From Shinella sp. H4-D48 (GTDB lineage: Bacteria; Pseudomonadota; Alphaproteobacteria; Rhizobiales; Rhizobiaceae): a DNA stretch of 64,000 nucleotides. Shown piece after piece: positions 51,966-59,584 of this stretch. A program made the position numbers and the translations under genes. Under the pieces are notes generated by a model. That model searched no databases. It was not told where the DNA came from and was given only the letters and a program-made list of their open reading frames with translations. The stretch's first letter is position 1. Each line of letters opens with the position of its first letter. The stretch covers positions 310,001 through 374,000 of the forward strand of contig NZ_CP093339.1 in the NCBI RefSeq assembly GCF_022637395.1, in the 5' to 3' direction.

Positions 51966-53198
51966 ATGTTCAAGTCGGAAATAAATCGCCGCTCGCTCCT
52001 CAAGCGCTCGGCCGGGGTAATGGCGCTGGCAATGGGCGGCGGCACGCCGTTCCTGTCCTCGCGCATGGCCTTTGCACAGGCCGCCGACCTCGCCGGCCAG
52101 CAGCTGCGCACCATCGGCCTGTCGGTCACGGTGCAGGAGCGCATCCTCGAGGAGTTCAAGAAGGAATCGGGCGTCGGCGGCACCTCGGGTACGGCCGCGA
52201 CCTTCCCGGACGCCCAGACAAAGATCCTTTCGGGTTCGAAGGATTATGACTGCTGGGAGATCATCGCCGAGCGTCTGCCGTCCATCGTCATGACCGACAA
52301 TGTCGAGACGATCCCGGCTGCATCGCTGAAAAACTGGGCCAATATCCGCGACACCTTCACCACGGCCAGCGACAAGTGGGACCGTTCCGCGCAGATCGTC
52401 GGCCAGATCTGGGCTGACGAGGCGCAGACCGTGCTCAACATGGTCCCGGCCGTCTACAACTACGACTCCATCGGCTACAATCCGGATGTGGTTTCCGAGG
52501 AAGAGGCCAATACCTGGGCCTGCATTTTCGATCCGAAGTGGAAGGGCAAGTCGGGCCTGAACACCGATCCGCTGATTGCATTCGGTCAGGCGATCATGGC
52601 CATGAACTCGCTCGGCCTGTCCGACGTGAAGAACCCCGGCAATCCGACCACGGCGGAAATCGACGAGGCGGCCGCCTTCCTTATTTCCAAGAAGAAGGAA
52701 GGCCAGTTCCGCGCTCTCTGGGGTGATTTCGGTGAGCTCGTCAACCTCATGGCATCTGGCGAAATGGTTGTCTCCGACGCCTGGCAGCCGGCCGTCATGG
52801 CCGTCAAGGCGCAGGGCAAGCCGGCCAAGTATGCCGTTCCGAAGGAAGGCTATCGCGGCTGGGCCATCGGTCCGTCGATGATCGCGGGCACCACCAACCG
52901 GGACGCCGTCATCGCCTATGCCGACTACTGGCTGTCGGGCGAGCCGGGCATCACGGTTTCCGAGCAGGGCTACTACTCTCCGTCCACCAACATCAAGGAT
53001 GTCATGGCGCCGGAGAAATATGCCTTCTGGTACGAGGGCAAGCCTTGGGTCGGCGCGGAAGAGCGCGGCATCAAGGAAGGCGACCTGCGCGACGGCGGCT
53101 CGCTGGAGGAGCGCTCCAAGAACGTCGCCTACTGGCACCAGTGGCCGGAAGAATACGACCACCTCATCCAGAAGTGGGACGAATTCCTCAACGCCTGA
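51966..53198 (+). CDS. ABC transporter substrate-binding protein (PotD-like), exported
   Basis: This 410-residue protein starts with a twin-arginine-like signal (NRRSLLKRSAGVMALAMGGG ending near AFAQA), so Tat export is possible. The mature protein has the SBP_bac_8/PotD-type fold, with C-terminal SGEPGITVSEQGYYSPSTN and WYEGKPW. It supplies the PotBC-like permeases. A signal-less paralogue is encoded at 56739. The ligand is inferred to be an amide- or imide-like compound from neighbouring hydrolases. Confidence 0.92.
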   Translation: MFKSEINRRSLLKRSAGVMALAMGGGTPFLSSRMAFAQAADLAGQQLRTIGLSVTVQERILEEFKKESGVGGTSGTAATFPDAQTKILSGSKDYDCWEIIAERLPSIVMTDNVETIPAASLKNWANIRDTFTTASDKWDRSAQIVGQIWADEAQTVLNMVPAVYNYDSIGYNPDVVSEEEANTWACIFDPKWKGKSGLNTDPLIAFGQAIMAMNSLGLSDVKNPGNPTTAEIDEAAAFLISKKKEGQFRALWGDFGELVNLMASGEMVVSDAWQPAVMAVKAQGKPAKYAVPKEGYRGWAIGPSMIAGTTNRDAVIAYADYWLSGEPGITVSEQGYYSPSTNIKDVMAPEKYAFWYEGKPWVGAEERGIKEGDLRDGGSLEERSKNVAYWHQWPEEYDHLIQKWDEFLNA

Positions 53199-53209
53199 TC
53201 CCAAGACGA

Positions 53210-53240
53210 GTGGACCGGGGCGCGCGTGGCCCCGGTCCAC
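53210..53240 (+). terminator. Intercistronic stem-loop after the binding-protein gene
   Basis: GTGGACCGGGGC (53210-53221) pairs perfectly over 12 bp with GCCCCGGTCCAC (53229-53240) around a 7-base loop. It lies 11 bases after the binding-protein stop and lacks a T-run, matching the pattern at other binding-protein genes. Confidence 0.6.
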
Positions 53241-53267
53241 GGACCGACAATTCGCGAGATTTCCCTT

Positions 53268-54362
53268 ATGATTTTCGACCTGGAACTCAAATCCGTCGGC
53301 AAGGTCTATGACAACGGAACGCCCGCCGTCATCGATTTCAACCTGTCCGTCACCAAGGGCGAGTTCATTGCCTTTCTCGGCCCCTCGGGCTGCGGCAAGA
53401 CGACGACATTGCGCATGATCGCGGGCTTCGAAGGCATATCTTCCGGCGACATGCTGATCCGCGGCGAGCGCATGAACGATGTGCCGCCGCAGCGCCGCCC
53501 CACGTCGATGATCTTCCAGAACTATGCGCTCTTCCCGCACATGACCGTGCGCCAGAATGTCGGTTACGGGCTTGATGTGAAGGGCATGGCCAGGAGCGAG
53601 CGTGACGCCAAGGTGGATCGCATCCTCGCGACGCTCGGCCTCGAGGACATTGCAAGCCGCAAGCCCGACAAGCTGTCCGGCGGCCAAAGGCAGCGCATCG
53701 CGCTGGCGCGCGGCCTCGTCGTCGAGCCTGATATCCTGCTCCTGGACGAACCGCTCGGCGCGCTCGACGCGAACCTGCGCAAGGCCATCCAGAACGAGCT
53801 GAAGCTTTTGCAGAAGAGCCTCGGCGTCACCTTCATCTTCGTTACCCACGCCCAGTCGGAAGCACTGGCGCTGTCAGACCGCATCGTGGTGATGAACCAG
53901 GGTCGGGTCGAGCAGGTGAGCCCGCCGCATCAGCTCTACACCCGGCCGAACACCCCCTTCGTCGCCCAGTTCATCGGCCGCAACACCGTGCTTTCGGGCG
54001 AAGTGGCCGGAAACGAGGGTGAGGATGTGGTCGTGACGACGGGCATCGGCACGCTGTCCGGCCGCGCCAATGGCGCCGTTGCCCACAAGGGCCGCGTCAA
54101 CCTCGTCGTGCCGGCGGAAGCGATCGAGGTCCATGTGGCGGACGAGGTGACGGCTCCGGGCGCCAAGAACCGCGTCGACGCCCGTATCGAGCGCTCCGAG
54201 GTTGTCGGTCATATCGCGCACCTGACGGCGCGCCTGGACGATGGACGATCCGTTTCACTGGAAGCCCATGTCGACAAGTACCGCCCGGGTACCTTCCCGG
54301 CAGGCACGCCCGTCTTTCTGAGCTGGAACCCCGCCGAAGCGACGGTCATTCCAGCCAATTGA
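53268..54362 (+). CDS. Polyamine-type ABC transporter ATPase, copy 2 (PotA-like)
   Basis: From ATG at 53268 the product is 364 residues: [53 protein letters not shown], switch His in [11 protein letters not shown], and a C-terminal TOBE domain. Unlike the first ATPase it keeps the switch His, suggesting an asymmetric heterodimer of one full and one altered subunit. An in-frame ATG 42 bases upstream falls just after the stem-loop and is less likely. Confidence 0.9.
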   Translation: MIFDLELKSVGKVYDNGTPAVIDFNLSVTKGEFIAFLGPSGCGKTTTLRMIAGFEGISSGDMLIRGERMNDVPPQRRPTSMIFQNYALFPHMTVRQNVGYGLDVKGMARSERDAKVDRILATLGLEDIASRKPDKLSGGQRQRIALARGLVVEPDILLLDEPLGALDANLRKAIQNELKLLQKSLGVTFIFVTHAQSEALALSDRIVVMNQGRVEQVSPPHQLYTRPNTPFVAQFIGRNTVLSGEVAGNEGEDVVVTTGIGTLSGRANGAVAHKGRVNLVVPAEAIEVHVADEVTAPGAKNRVDARIERSEVVGHIAHLTARLDDGRSVSLEAHVDKYRPGTFPAGTPVFLSWNPAEATVIPAN

Positions 54363-54399
54363 ACCTCCGAAAACACGTAGGGAACCAAGGAGATACCCA

Positions 54400-55281
54400 A
54401 TGGCGAAAGAGATTTTTTGTAGTTTCGGCATCGACGTCGATGCCGTGGCCGGATGGCTCGGCTCCTATGGCGGCGAGGATTCGCCGGACGATATTTCGCG
54501 CGGCCTTTTCGCCGGCGAGGTCGGCAGCCCGCGGCTTCTGAAGCTGTTCGAACGCTTCGGCATCAAGACGACCTGGTTCATCCCGGGCCACTCCATCGAA
54601 ACCTTCCCCGAGCAGATGCAGGCCGTCGCCGATGCCGGCCACGAGATCGGCATCCATGGCTATACCCATGAAAACCCGATCGCGATGACCCGCGAGCAGG
54701 AGACCGAAGTGCTCGATAAATGTATCGAGCTCGTCACCAAGCTGTCCGGCAAGCGTCCGACCGGCTATGTGGCGCCGTGGTGGGAGTTCTCCAACGTCAC
54801 CAACGAACTGCTGCTCGAGCGCGGCATCAAGTACGATCACTCGCTGATGCACAACGACTTCACGCCCTATTATGTGCGTGTCGGCGACAGCTGGACGAAG
54901 ATCGACTATTCCAAGAAGCCGTCCGACTGGATGGTGCCCTTGAAGCGCGGTCACGAAACCGACCTCATCGAAATCCCGGCCTCCTGGTATCTCGATGACC
55001 TGCCGCCGATGATGTTCATCAAGAAGTCGCCCAACAGCCACGGCTTCGTGAACCCGCACGATATCGAGCAGATGTGGCGCGACCAGTTCGACTGGGTGTA
55101 TCGCGAGATGGATTATGCGGTCTTCCCGATCACCATCCACCCGGACGTCGCCGGCCGCCCGCAGGTGCTGATGATGCTGGAACGCCTTTATGCCCATATG
55201 ATCAAGCATCCGGGCGTGAAGTTCGTGACCATGAACGAGATCGCGGACGATTTCGCCAAGCGCTTCCCGCGCAAGAAGTAA
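54400..55281 (+). CDS. NodB-fold polysaccharide-deacetylase-family hydrolase, probable cyclic imide hydrolase
   Basis: This 293-residue protein has the NodB metal motifs SFGIDVDA (Asp12, Asp14) and [11 protein letters not shown] (His86, His90), plus [13 protein letters not shown] and [11 protein letters not shown]. No signal peptide or membrane anchor is present, so it is cytoplasmic, unlike cell-wall deacetylases. Size and motifs match the PgdA/cyclic-imide-hydrolase (imidase) subgroup, and neighbours (amidase, importer, nearby hydantoinase/oxoprolinase) support ring opening of an imide to a half-amide. Allantoinase-like PuuE is a more distant alternative. Confidence 0.8.
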   Translation: MAKEIFCSFGIDVDAVAGWLGSYGGEDSPDDISRGLFAGEVGSPRLLKLFERFGIKTTWFIPGHSIETFPEQMQAVADAGHEIGIHGYTHENPIAMTREQETEVLDKCIELVTKLSGKRPTGYVAPWWEFSNVTNELLLERGIKYDHSLMHNDFTPYYVRVGDSWTKIDYSKKPSDWMVPLKRGHETDLIEIPASWYLDDLPPMMFIKKSPNSHGFVNPHDIEQMWRDQFDWVYREMDYAVFPITIHPDVAGRPQVLMMLERLYAHMIKHPGVKFVTMNEIADDFAKRFPRKK

Positions 55282-55287
55282 ACATCG

Positions 55288-55311
55288 AGGGAGCGGGTTT
55301 GCCCGCTCCCT
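55288..55311 (+). terminator. Intercistronic stem-loop after the imidase-like gene
   Basis: AGGGAGCGGG (55288-55297), loop TTTG, CCCGCTCCCT (55302-55311) form a perfect 10-bp stem just after the stop at 55281. Only TTG follows, so read-through into the next genes is expected. Confidence 0.5.
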
Positions 55312-55337
55312 TGCCCGGCAGGGAAAGGAACGGCGTC

Positions 55338-55670
55338 ATGTGTTCGCTGTGCGGCGTCATCGGCGGAAACGAACATTGGACGGATGCGGTCGCCCGGCCC
55401 GGCGTCTTCACGCGCAATGTCGAACGGCTCGACCGTCGCCGCGAGCGTGCGCGGCGCGTCTCGGCGGCAAACAGCGTGCTATCGGCCTTCGGCATGAGCC
55501 TTTCCGACTGGCAGGGCTCCGCATTCGTGCTGGCAACGCGCACCGGCAAGAGCGAGATGATCGAGGATCTCGGTCACCTCTGGCCGGCAGCGGAACGGCT
55601 CTCCGGGCGGTTATGCGATCCGCTCGACCCGCAGCTGATCGCGCGCATGGAAGAGACCGACCATGGCTGA
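55338..55670 (+). CDS. Small CxxC protein of unknown function, coupled to a CobW-type GTPase
   Basis: From ATG at 55338 the product is 110 residues. It opens with MCSLCGVIGGNEHWTD, a CxxC with a following His, then an Arg-rich stretch and a compact WQGSAFVLATRTGKSEM segment; a third Cys lies near residue 93. I do not recognise a defined family. Its end overlaps the CobW gene by 8 bases, suggesting coupled translation and a joint role. The CxxC is consistent with metal binding, perhaps as a partner of the GTPase. Confidence 0.75.
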   Translation: MCSLCGVIGGNEHWTDAVARPGVFTRNVERLDRRRERARRVSAANSVLSAFGMSLSDWQGSAFVLATRTGKSEMIEDLGHLWPAAERLSGRLCDPLDPQLIARMEETDHG

Positions 55671-56730
55671 GATGCCCGCATTCACGCCCGTCCACCTGCT
55701 TACCGGTTTTCTCGGCTCCGGCAAGACAACGCTGCTCAAGCGGCTGCTGGCCGATCCCGCGCTTGCCGATACCGCCGTGCTGATCAACGAATTTGGCGAG
55801 ATCGGCCTCGACCACCATCTTGTCGAGCGCATCGACGATACGATGGTGCTGCTGCAATCAGGCTGCGTGTGCTGCACGGTGCGCGGCGAGCTTGCCGACG
55901 CTTTGCGCGATCTTCATTCCAAGCGCGACCGGGGTCTCGTACCCTCCTTCACGCGTGTGATCATCGAAAGCACCGGTCTGGCGGACCCTTTTCCGGTGCT
56001 TTCCACGCTGAAATCCGATCCCGTTCTGCGTCACCATTTCCGCGCCGGCACCGTCGTGACGACGGTGGATGCGGTTAACGGCCTGGCGCAGCTCGATACT
56101 TACGTGGAATCCACCCGGCAGGCGGCCATTGCGGACCGGATTGTCATCACAAAGGCCGATCTGTGCAAGGGTGACGCCGGCCTGACCCGGCTCCTCTCGC
56201 GACTGACGGAGTTCAACCCGGATGCCCGGCGCATCATTGCCGGCAGTAACAGTCCGGATGCCGATGCGCTTTTTGGCGACGATGCCGCCCAGCGCGCGAC
56301 GAAGCTGCAGTCGCCGAGCGGTTTCTACTGCGATACGCCGACATTGCGGGTGACGGCCGAGGGTGTGGCGCTGCACACGGCGATCTCCTCCTTCGTGATC
56401 ACCGTCGACAGGCCGATCGACTGGACCGGCTTCGGCATCTGGCTCACCATGCTGCTTAACCGCCACGGCGAGCGTGTTCTGCGGGTCAAGGGAATCCTCG
56501 ACCTCGCCGGGGAAGACCGCCCGGTTGCCGTGCACGGCGTGCAGCATCTCGTGCACCCGCCGGTGCATCTCGATGCGTGGCCTTCTGGGGAGCGTATCTC
56601 GCGCCTCGTCTTTATTGTTGACGGTCTCGATGCGAACCTGTTGAAACGGTCGTTCAACGCCTTCGCGCTTGCCGGGAACAGCGATGCCCGTCCACAGCCA
56701 GAGGCCGCAGCGCAGATCCGGAACGCCTAG
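55663..56730 (+). CDS. CobW/P47K-family GTPase, putative metallochaperone
   Basis: This 355-residue protein has Walker A GFLGSGKTT (15-23), INEFGEIGLDHHLVE, the metal-binding CVCC motif (Cys68, Cys70, Cys71), IIESTGLADP and VITKADL, then a CobW_C domain (about 225-335). Family members deliver Zn or Co to client enzymes. In this operon the metal-dependent NodB-fold hydrolase is a natural client, alongside the CxxC protein encoded just upstream. It is not in a cobalamin cluster. Confidence 0.9.
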   Translation: MAEMPAFTPVHLLTGFLGSGKTTLLKRLLADPALADTAVLINEFGEIGLDHHLVERIDDTMVLLQSGCVCCTVRGELADALRDLHSKRDRGLVPSFTRVIIESTGLADPFPVLSTLKSDPVLRHHFRAGTVVTTVDAVNGLAQLDTYVESTRQAAIADRIVITKADLCKGDAGLTRLLSRLTEFNPDARRIIAGSNSPDADALFGDDAAQRATKLQSPSGFYCDTPTLRVTAEGVALHTAISSFVITVDRPIDWTGFGIWLTMLLNRHGERVLRVKGILDLAGEDRPVAVHGVQHLVHPPVHLDAWPSGERISRLVFIVDGLDANLLKRSFNAFALAGNSDARPQPEAAAQIRNA

Positions 56731-56738
56731 AGCCCTTC

Positions 56739-57971
56739 ATGAACAAGCATTCCCCGAAAGCGGTTCCAGCAGCCCCGGCCGTCCACACCGCAGGGCGCCC
56801 GAAGCTGCGCGTGCTGGGAACCGCCATCTCCCTTCTCGAGGAATTGCGCGTGAAGGCGGAGGCCGATCTCGGCATCGACATCTGCTTCGACAACAACGAT
56901 TTCATCGTGACCCAGCACAAGGCCGCGCAGGAGCCGGACAGTTACGACATCTACGATCAGTGCTTCCACAATCTTGATATCGTCTGGTACTGGCGGGCCA
57001 TCCAGCCTATCGAGACCGCGCGCATCACGCTCTGGGGCGAGATCAACGATCTGACGAAGACAGGGCAGATCGGCCCAAGCGCCCGCATGGGCCTGGGCGA
57101 TGTGCCGGCGCGCAAGCTCTATGTGCAGCCAAGCCTTGCGCTCGGCGATGCGCCGACCGGACGCATTTCCATGCTGCCGACGACCCACAATTTCGACAGT
57201 TTCGCCTATCGCAGCGATGCGGTCGAGCACCGGCCGGCGATGGCGAGCTGGGCGGCTCTTCTGGACGAGCGCTGGAGCGGCCGCGCGGCGCTGGTCGACG
57301 AGCCGGCCATCGGCATCTTCGATGCGGCGCTCGCAGCCCAGGCCGCCGGCCTCATGACCTTCGGCGATATCGGCAACATGACAATCGCGGAGATCGATCA
57401 GCTGGTGGATATCCTGGAGGCGCGCCGCAAGGCGGGCTTCTTCCGCAGTTTCTGGCGCACTGCGGAGGATGCGGCGCGGCTGATGATCGACGGTGACACC
57501 GATATCCAGAGCATGTGGTCGACGGGCATCGGCATTCTCAACAGCCAGGGCCTGCCCGTCGAGCAGGCCGCGCCGGCGGAGGGATACCGGGCCTGGCATG
57601 GCGGTCTGTGCCTGTCGCGGCATCTGTCAGGCCGCATGCTGGACGTCGCCTACGAGTATCTCAACTGGTGGATTTCCGGCTGGCCGGGCGCGGTGGTGGC
57701 GCGCCAGGGCTATTATATCTCGACGCCGGAGCGGTCACGCGGCTACATGACGTCAGCGGAATGGGACTACTGGTACGAAGGGCTTCCCGCGCGCGAAGAC
57801 CTTCCCGGCCCGGATGGAACCATCCGCATCAGGCGCGGCGCCTTGCGCAGCGGCGGTTCCTACTGGCAGCGTGCCAACAGCATTGCCGTCTGGAACACCA
57901 CGATGGATGAACACAACTACCTCGTCCGACGCTGGATGCAGCTGGTCGGCCGCGCAGACAAGGATATTTGA
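56739..57971 (+). CDS. PotD-like binding-protein paralogue without a signal peptide
   Basis: This 410-residue protein is a paralogue of the exported binding protein at 51966, sharing the C-terminal pattern SGxPGxxVxxQGYY, WYEGxP and LRxGGSxxxR. Its N-terminus (MNKHSPKAVPAAPAVHTAGR) has no hydrophobic core, so it should stay in the cytoplasm unless the start is misplaced. The ATG lies 8 bases after the CobW stop. It may bind the imported ligand or its product inside the cell, for sensing, channelling or enzyme partnership. Confidence 0.85.
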   Translation: MNKHSPKAVPAAPAVHTAGRPKLRVLGTAISLLEELRVKAEADLGIDICFDNNDFIVTQHKAAQEPDSYDIYDQCFHNLDIVWYWRAIQPIETARITLWGEINDLTKTGQIGPSARMGLGDVPARKLYVQPSLALGDAPTGRISMLPTTHNFDSFAYRSDAVEHRPAMASWAALLDERWSGRAALVDEPAIGIFDAALAAQAAGLMTFGDIGNMTIAEIDQLVDILEARRKAGFFRSFWRTAEDAARLMIDGDTDIQSMWSTGIGILNSQGLPVEQAAPAEGYRAWHGGLCLSRHLSGRMLDVAYEYLNWWISGWPGAVVARQGYYISTPERSRGYMTSAEWDYWYEGLPAREDLPGPDGTIRIRRGALRSGGSYWQRANSIAVWNTTMDEHNYLVRRWMQLVGRADKDI

Positions 57972-57973
57972 GC

Positions 57974-59329
57974 ATGACGCCCCGCTCGATCGCCCAGCTT
58001 TCCGTGCTTCTCCAGTCGGGTGCGCTCGACCCGGTCGATCTCGTCGAGGAAACGCTCGCCGCCATTGCCGGACACGCGGACCAGACCATCTTTACCACCG
58101 TGCTGGCGCAGCGCGCGCGGTCGGAGGCGTCGGCCTCCCGCAAGCGGCTGGCGGAAGGCCGGTCGCGCGGCGTCCTCGAAGGCATCCCTCTCGCCTGGAA
58201 GGATCTCTTCGATATCGAGGGTCTGCCGACCACCGCAGGTTCCCGCGTCCTGAAGGACAACGCGCCTGCTAGGCAGGACGCGGCCGTGGTGCGTGCGCTC
58301 GCCGGTGCCGGCATGGTGAGCGTCGGTCGGGTCAACATGAGCGAGTTCGCCTTTTCAGGCCTCGGCATCAATCCGAGTTTCGGCACGCCGCGCAATCCGG
58401 CCTCGCCGCAGGGCGAGCACCGTATCCCGGGCGGTTCCTCGTCCGGCTCGGGCGTTGCGGTGGCGGCCGGCCTCGTACCCGTCTCCATCGGCACGGATAC
58501 GGGTGGGTCCGTGCGCATTCCCGCCGCCTTCAACGGCGTTGTCGGCTACAAGGCGACACGCGGCCGCTATTCGATGGACGGGGTCTTCCCGTTGGCAAAG
58601 AGCCTGGATTCGCTGGGGCCACTCTGCCATACCGTACAGGATGCGGTCTGGATCGATGCGGCGATGCGCGGTGCCCCGGCTGCGGGCCTTACGAGGCGCG
58701 TCGAAGCTTCCGGCCTCTCCTTCGTCGTCCCCGAGACCGTGGTTTTCGACGGGGCGGAACCCGAAGTCGTTGCCGCCTTCGAGGCCGCTGTCGAACGGCT
58801 GGCGAGAGCAGGAGCCCGCATCCGCCGTGAGGCCTTCCCGGAATTCTCCGCGATCTTCGATCTGATGGCCAAACACGGCGCGCTGGTGACAGCCGAAGCT
58901 TTCGTGCTCCATCGCGAGCGCATCACAGGCGCGACGGCGGCTGAAATGGACCCGCGCGTCGTCAAGCGCACGCTGCTGGGCGAAAAAATCTCTCTTTCCG
59001 ACTATATCGCGACGCTTGAAGCGCGCGAAAGGCTGATGGCGTCCTTCGCGGCTCGCCTCGGTCCCGGCGAATTCCTTATCAGCCCGACGCTTCCGCATGT
59101 CGCGCCGCCCGCTCAGCCCCTGCTCGACGATGAAGACCTGTTCTTCGCCACGAATGCCAAGACATTGCGCAACACCCTGATCGGCAATTTCCTCGACTTC
59201 TGCGGCGTTTCCCTGCCTTGTGGCACGGGCGCCGCCGGTATGCCGGTTGGTCTTCTGGTGTCCGGGCCGAAGGACAGCGATGACGCTCTTCTGGCCGTGG
59301 CGGGCGCGGTGGAAGGTCTGCTCGGCTGA
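57974..59329 (+). CDS. Amidase-signature-family amidase
   Basis: From ATG at 57974 the product is 451 residues. It has the Ser-cisSer-Lys triad segments: LAWKDLFD (Lys), PGGSSSGSGVAVAAG (cisSer) and GTDTGGSVRIPA (nucleophile Ser). Amidases of this family hydrolyse small amides to acid and ammonia. As the last gene of the cluster it could hydrolyse the half-amide produced by the imidase-like enzyme. Precise substrate is unknown. Confidence 0.92.
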   Translation: MTPRSIAQLSVLLQSGALDPVDLVEETLAAIAGHADQTIFTTVLAQRARSEASASRKRLAEGRSRGVLEGIPLAWKDLFDIEGLPTTAGSRVLKDNAPARQDAAVVRALAGAGMVSVGRVNMSEFAFSGLGINPSFGTPRNPASPQGEHRIPGGSSSGSGVAVAAGLVPVSIGTDTGGSVRIPAAFNGVVGYKATRGRYSMDGVFPLAKSLDSLGPLCHTVQDAVWIDAAMRGAPAAGLTRRVEASGLSFVVPETVVFDGAEPEVVAAFEAAVERLARAGARIRREAFPEFSAIFDLMAKHGALVTAEAFVLHRERITGATAAEMDPRVVKRTLLGEKISLSDYIATLEARERLMASFAARLGPGEFLISPTLPHVAPPAQPLLDDEDLFFATNAKTLRNTLIGNFLDFCGVSLPCGTGAAGMPVGLLVSGPKDSDDALLAVAGAVEGLLG

Positions 59330-59584
59330 GAATAAACCCGTCGTTTCGGGTAAAGCCTGTTGATTCAGCAGGTTCGCGCAATCGGTTGTAAAAATCCACG
59401 ATCGGGCCTTTCCCTTACGTGAGGGATGTGCCCTTTTGACCTTTCCAAACACACTTTGAGCCTTACATTGTGCAATGGACGGCCATCGCGCCGTCAAGGG
59501 CTTGAATGCCGACCCGTTGCGACGGTCCGGCTGTGATGTGAGGCGCATCTGGGTGTTGTTTGCGTTTTGCCAAAGGAGGATTTG
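59330..59584 (+). promoter_or_regulatory. Leader region of the bacteriophytochrome gene, with a 16-base near-palindrome
   Basis: TCCCTTACGTGAGGGA (59411-59426) is symmetric at 14 of 16 positions and is the main candidate operator. Small hairpins lie at 59336-59351 (ACCCG/CGGGT) and around CCTGTTG/CAGCAGG (59355-59372), just after the amidase stop, and could be weak end signals. AAAGGAGGA at 59572-59580 is an excellent ribosome-binding site for ATG at 59585. I could not fix a promoter. Confidence 0.4.

Noticed and set aside
50826-53849. 1007-codon open frame on the minus strand
   Set aside because: It lies opposite two SDR genes, a binding protein and part of an ATPase with clear motifs; the antisense translation is low-complexity.
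54400-55281. Cell-wall (peptidoglycan or chitin) deacetylase or NodB role for the NodB-fold protein
   Set aside because: There is no signal peptide or anchor, and the neighbours are amide-catabolic and import genes, so a cytoplasmic imidase-like role is preferred.
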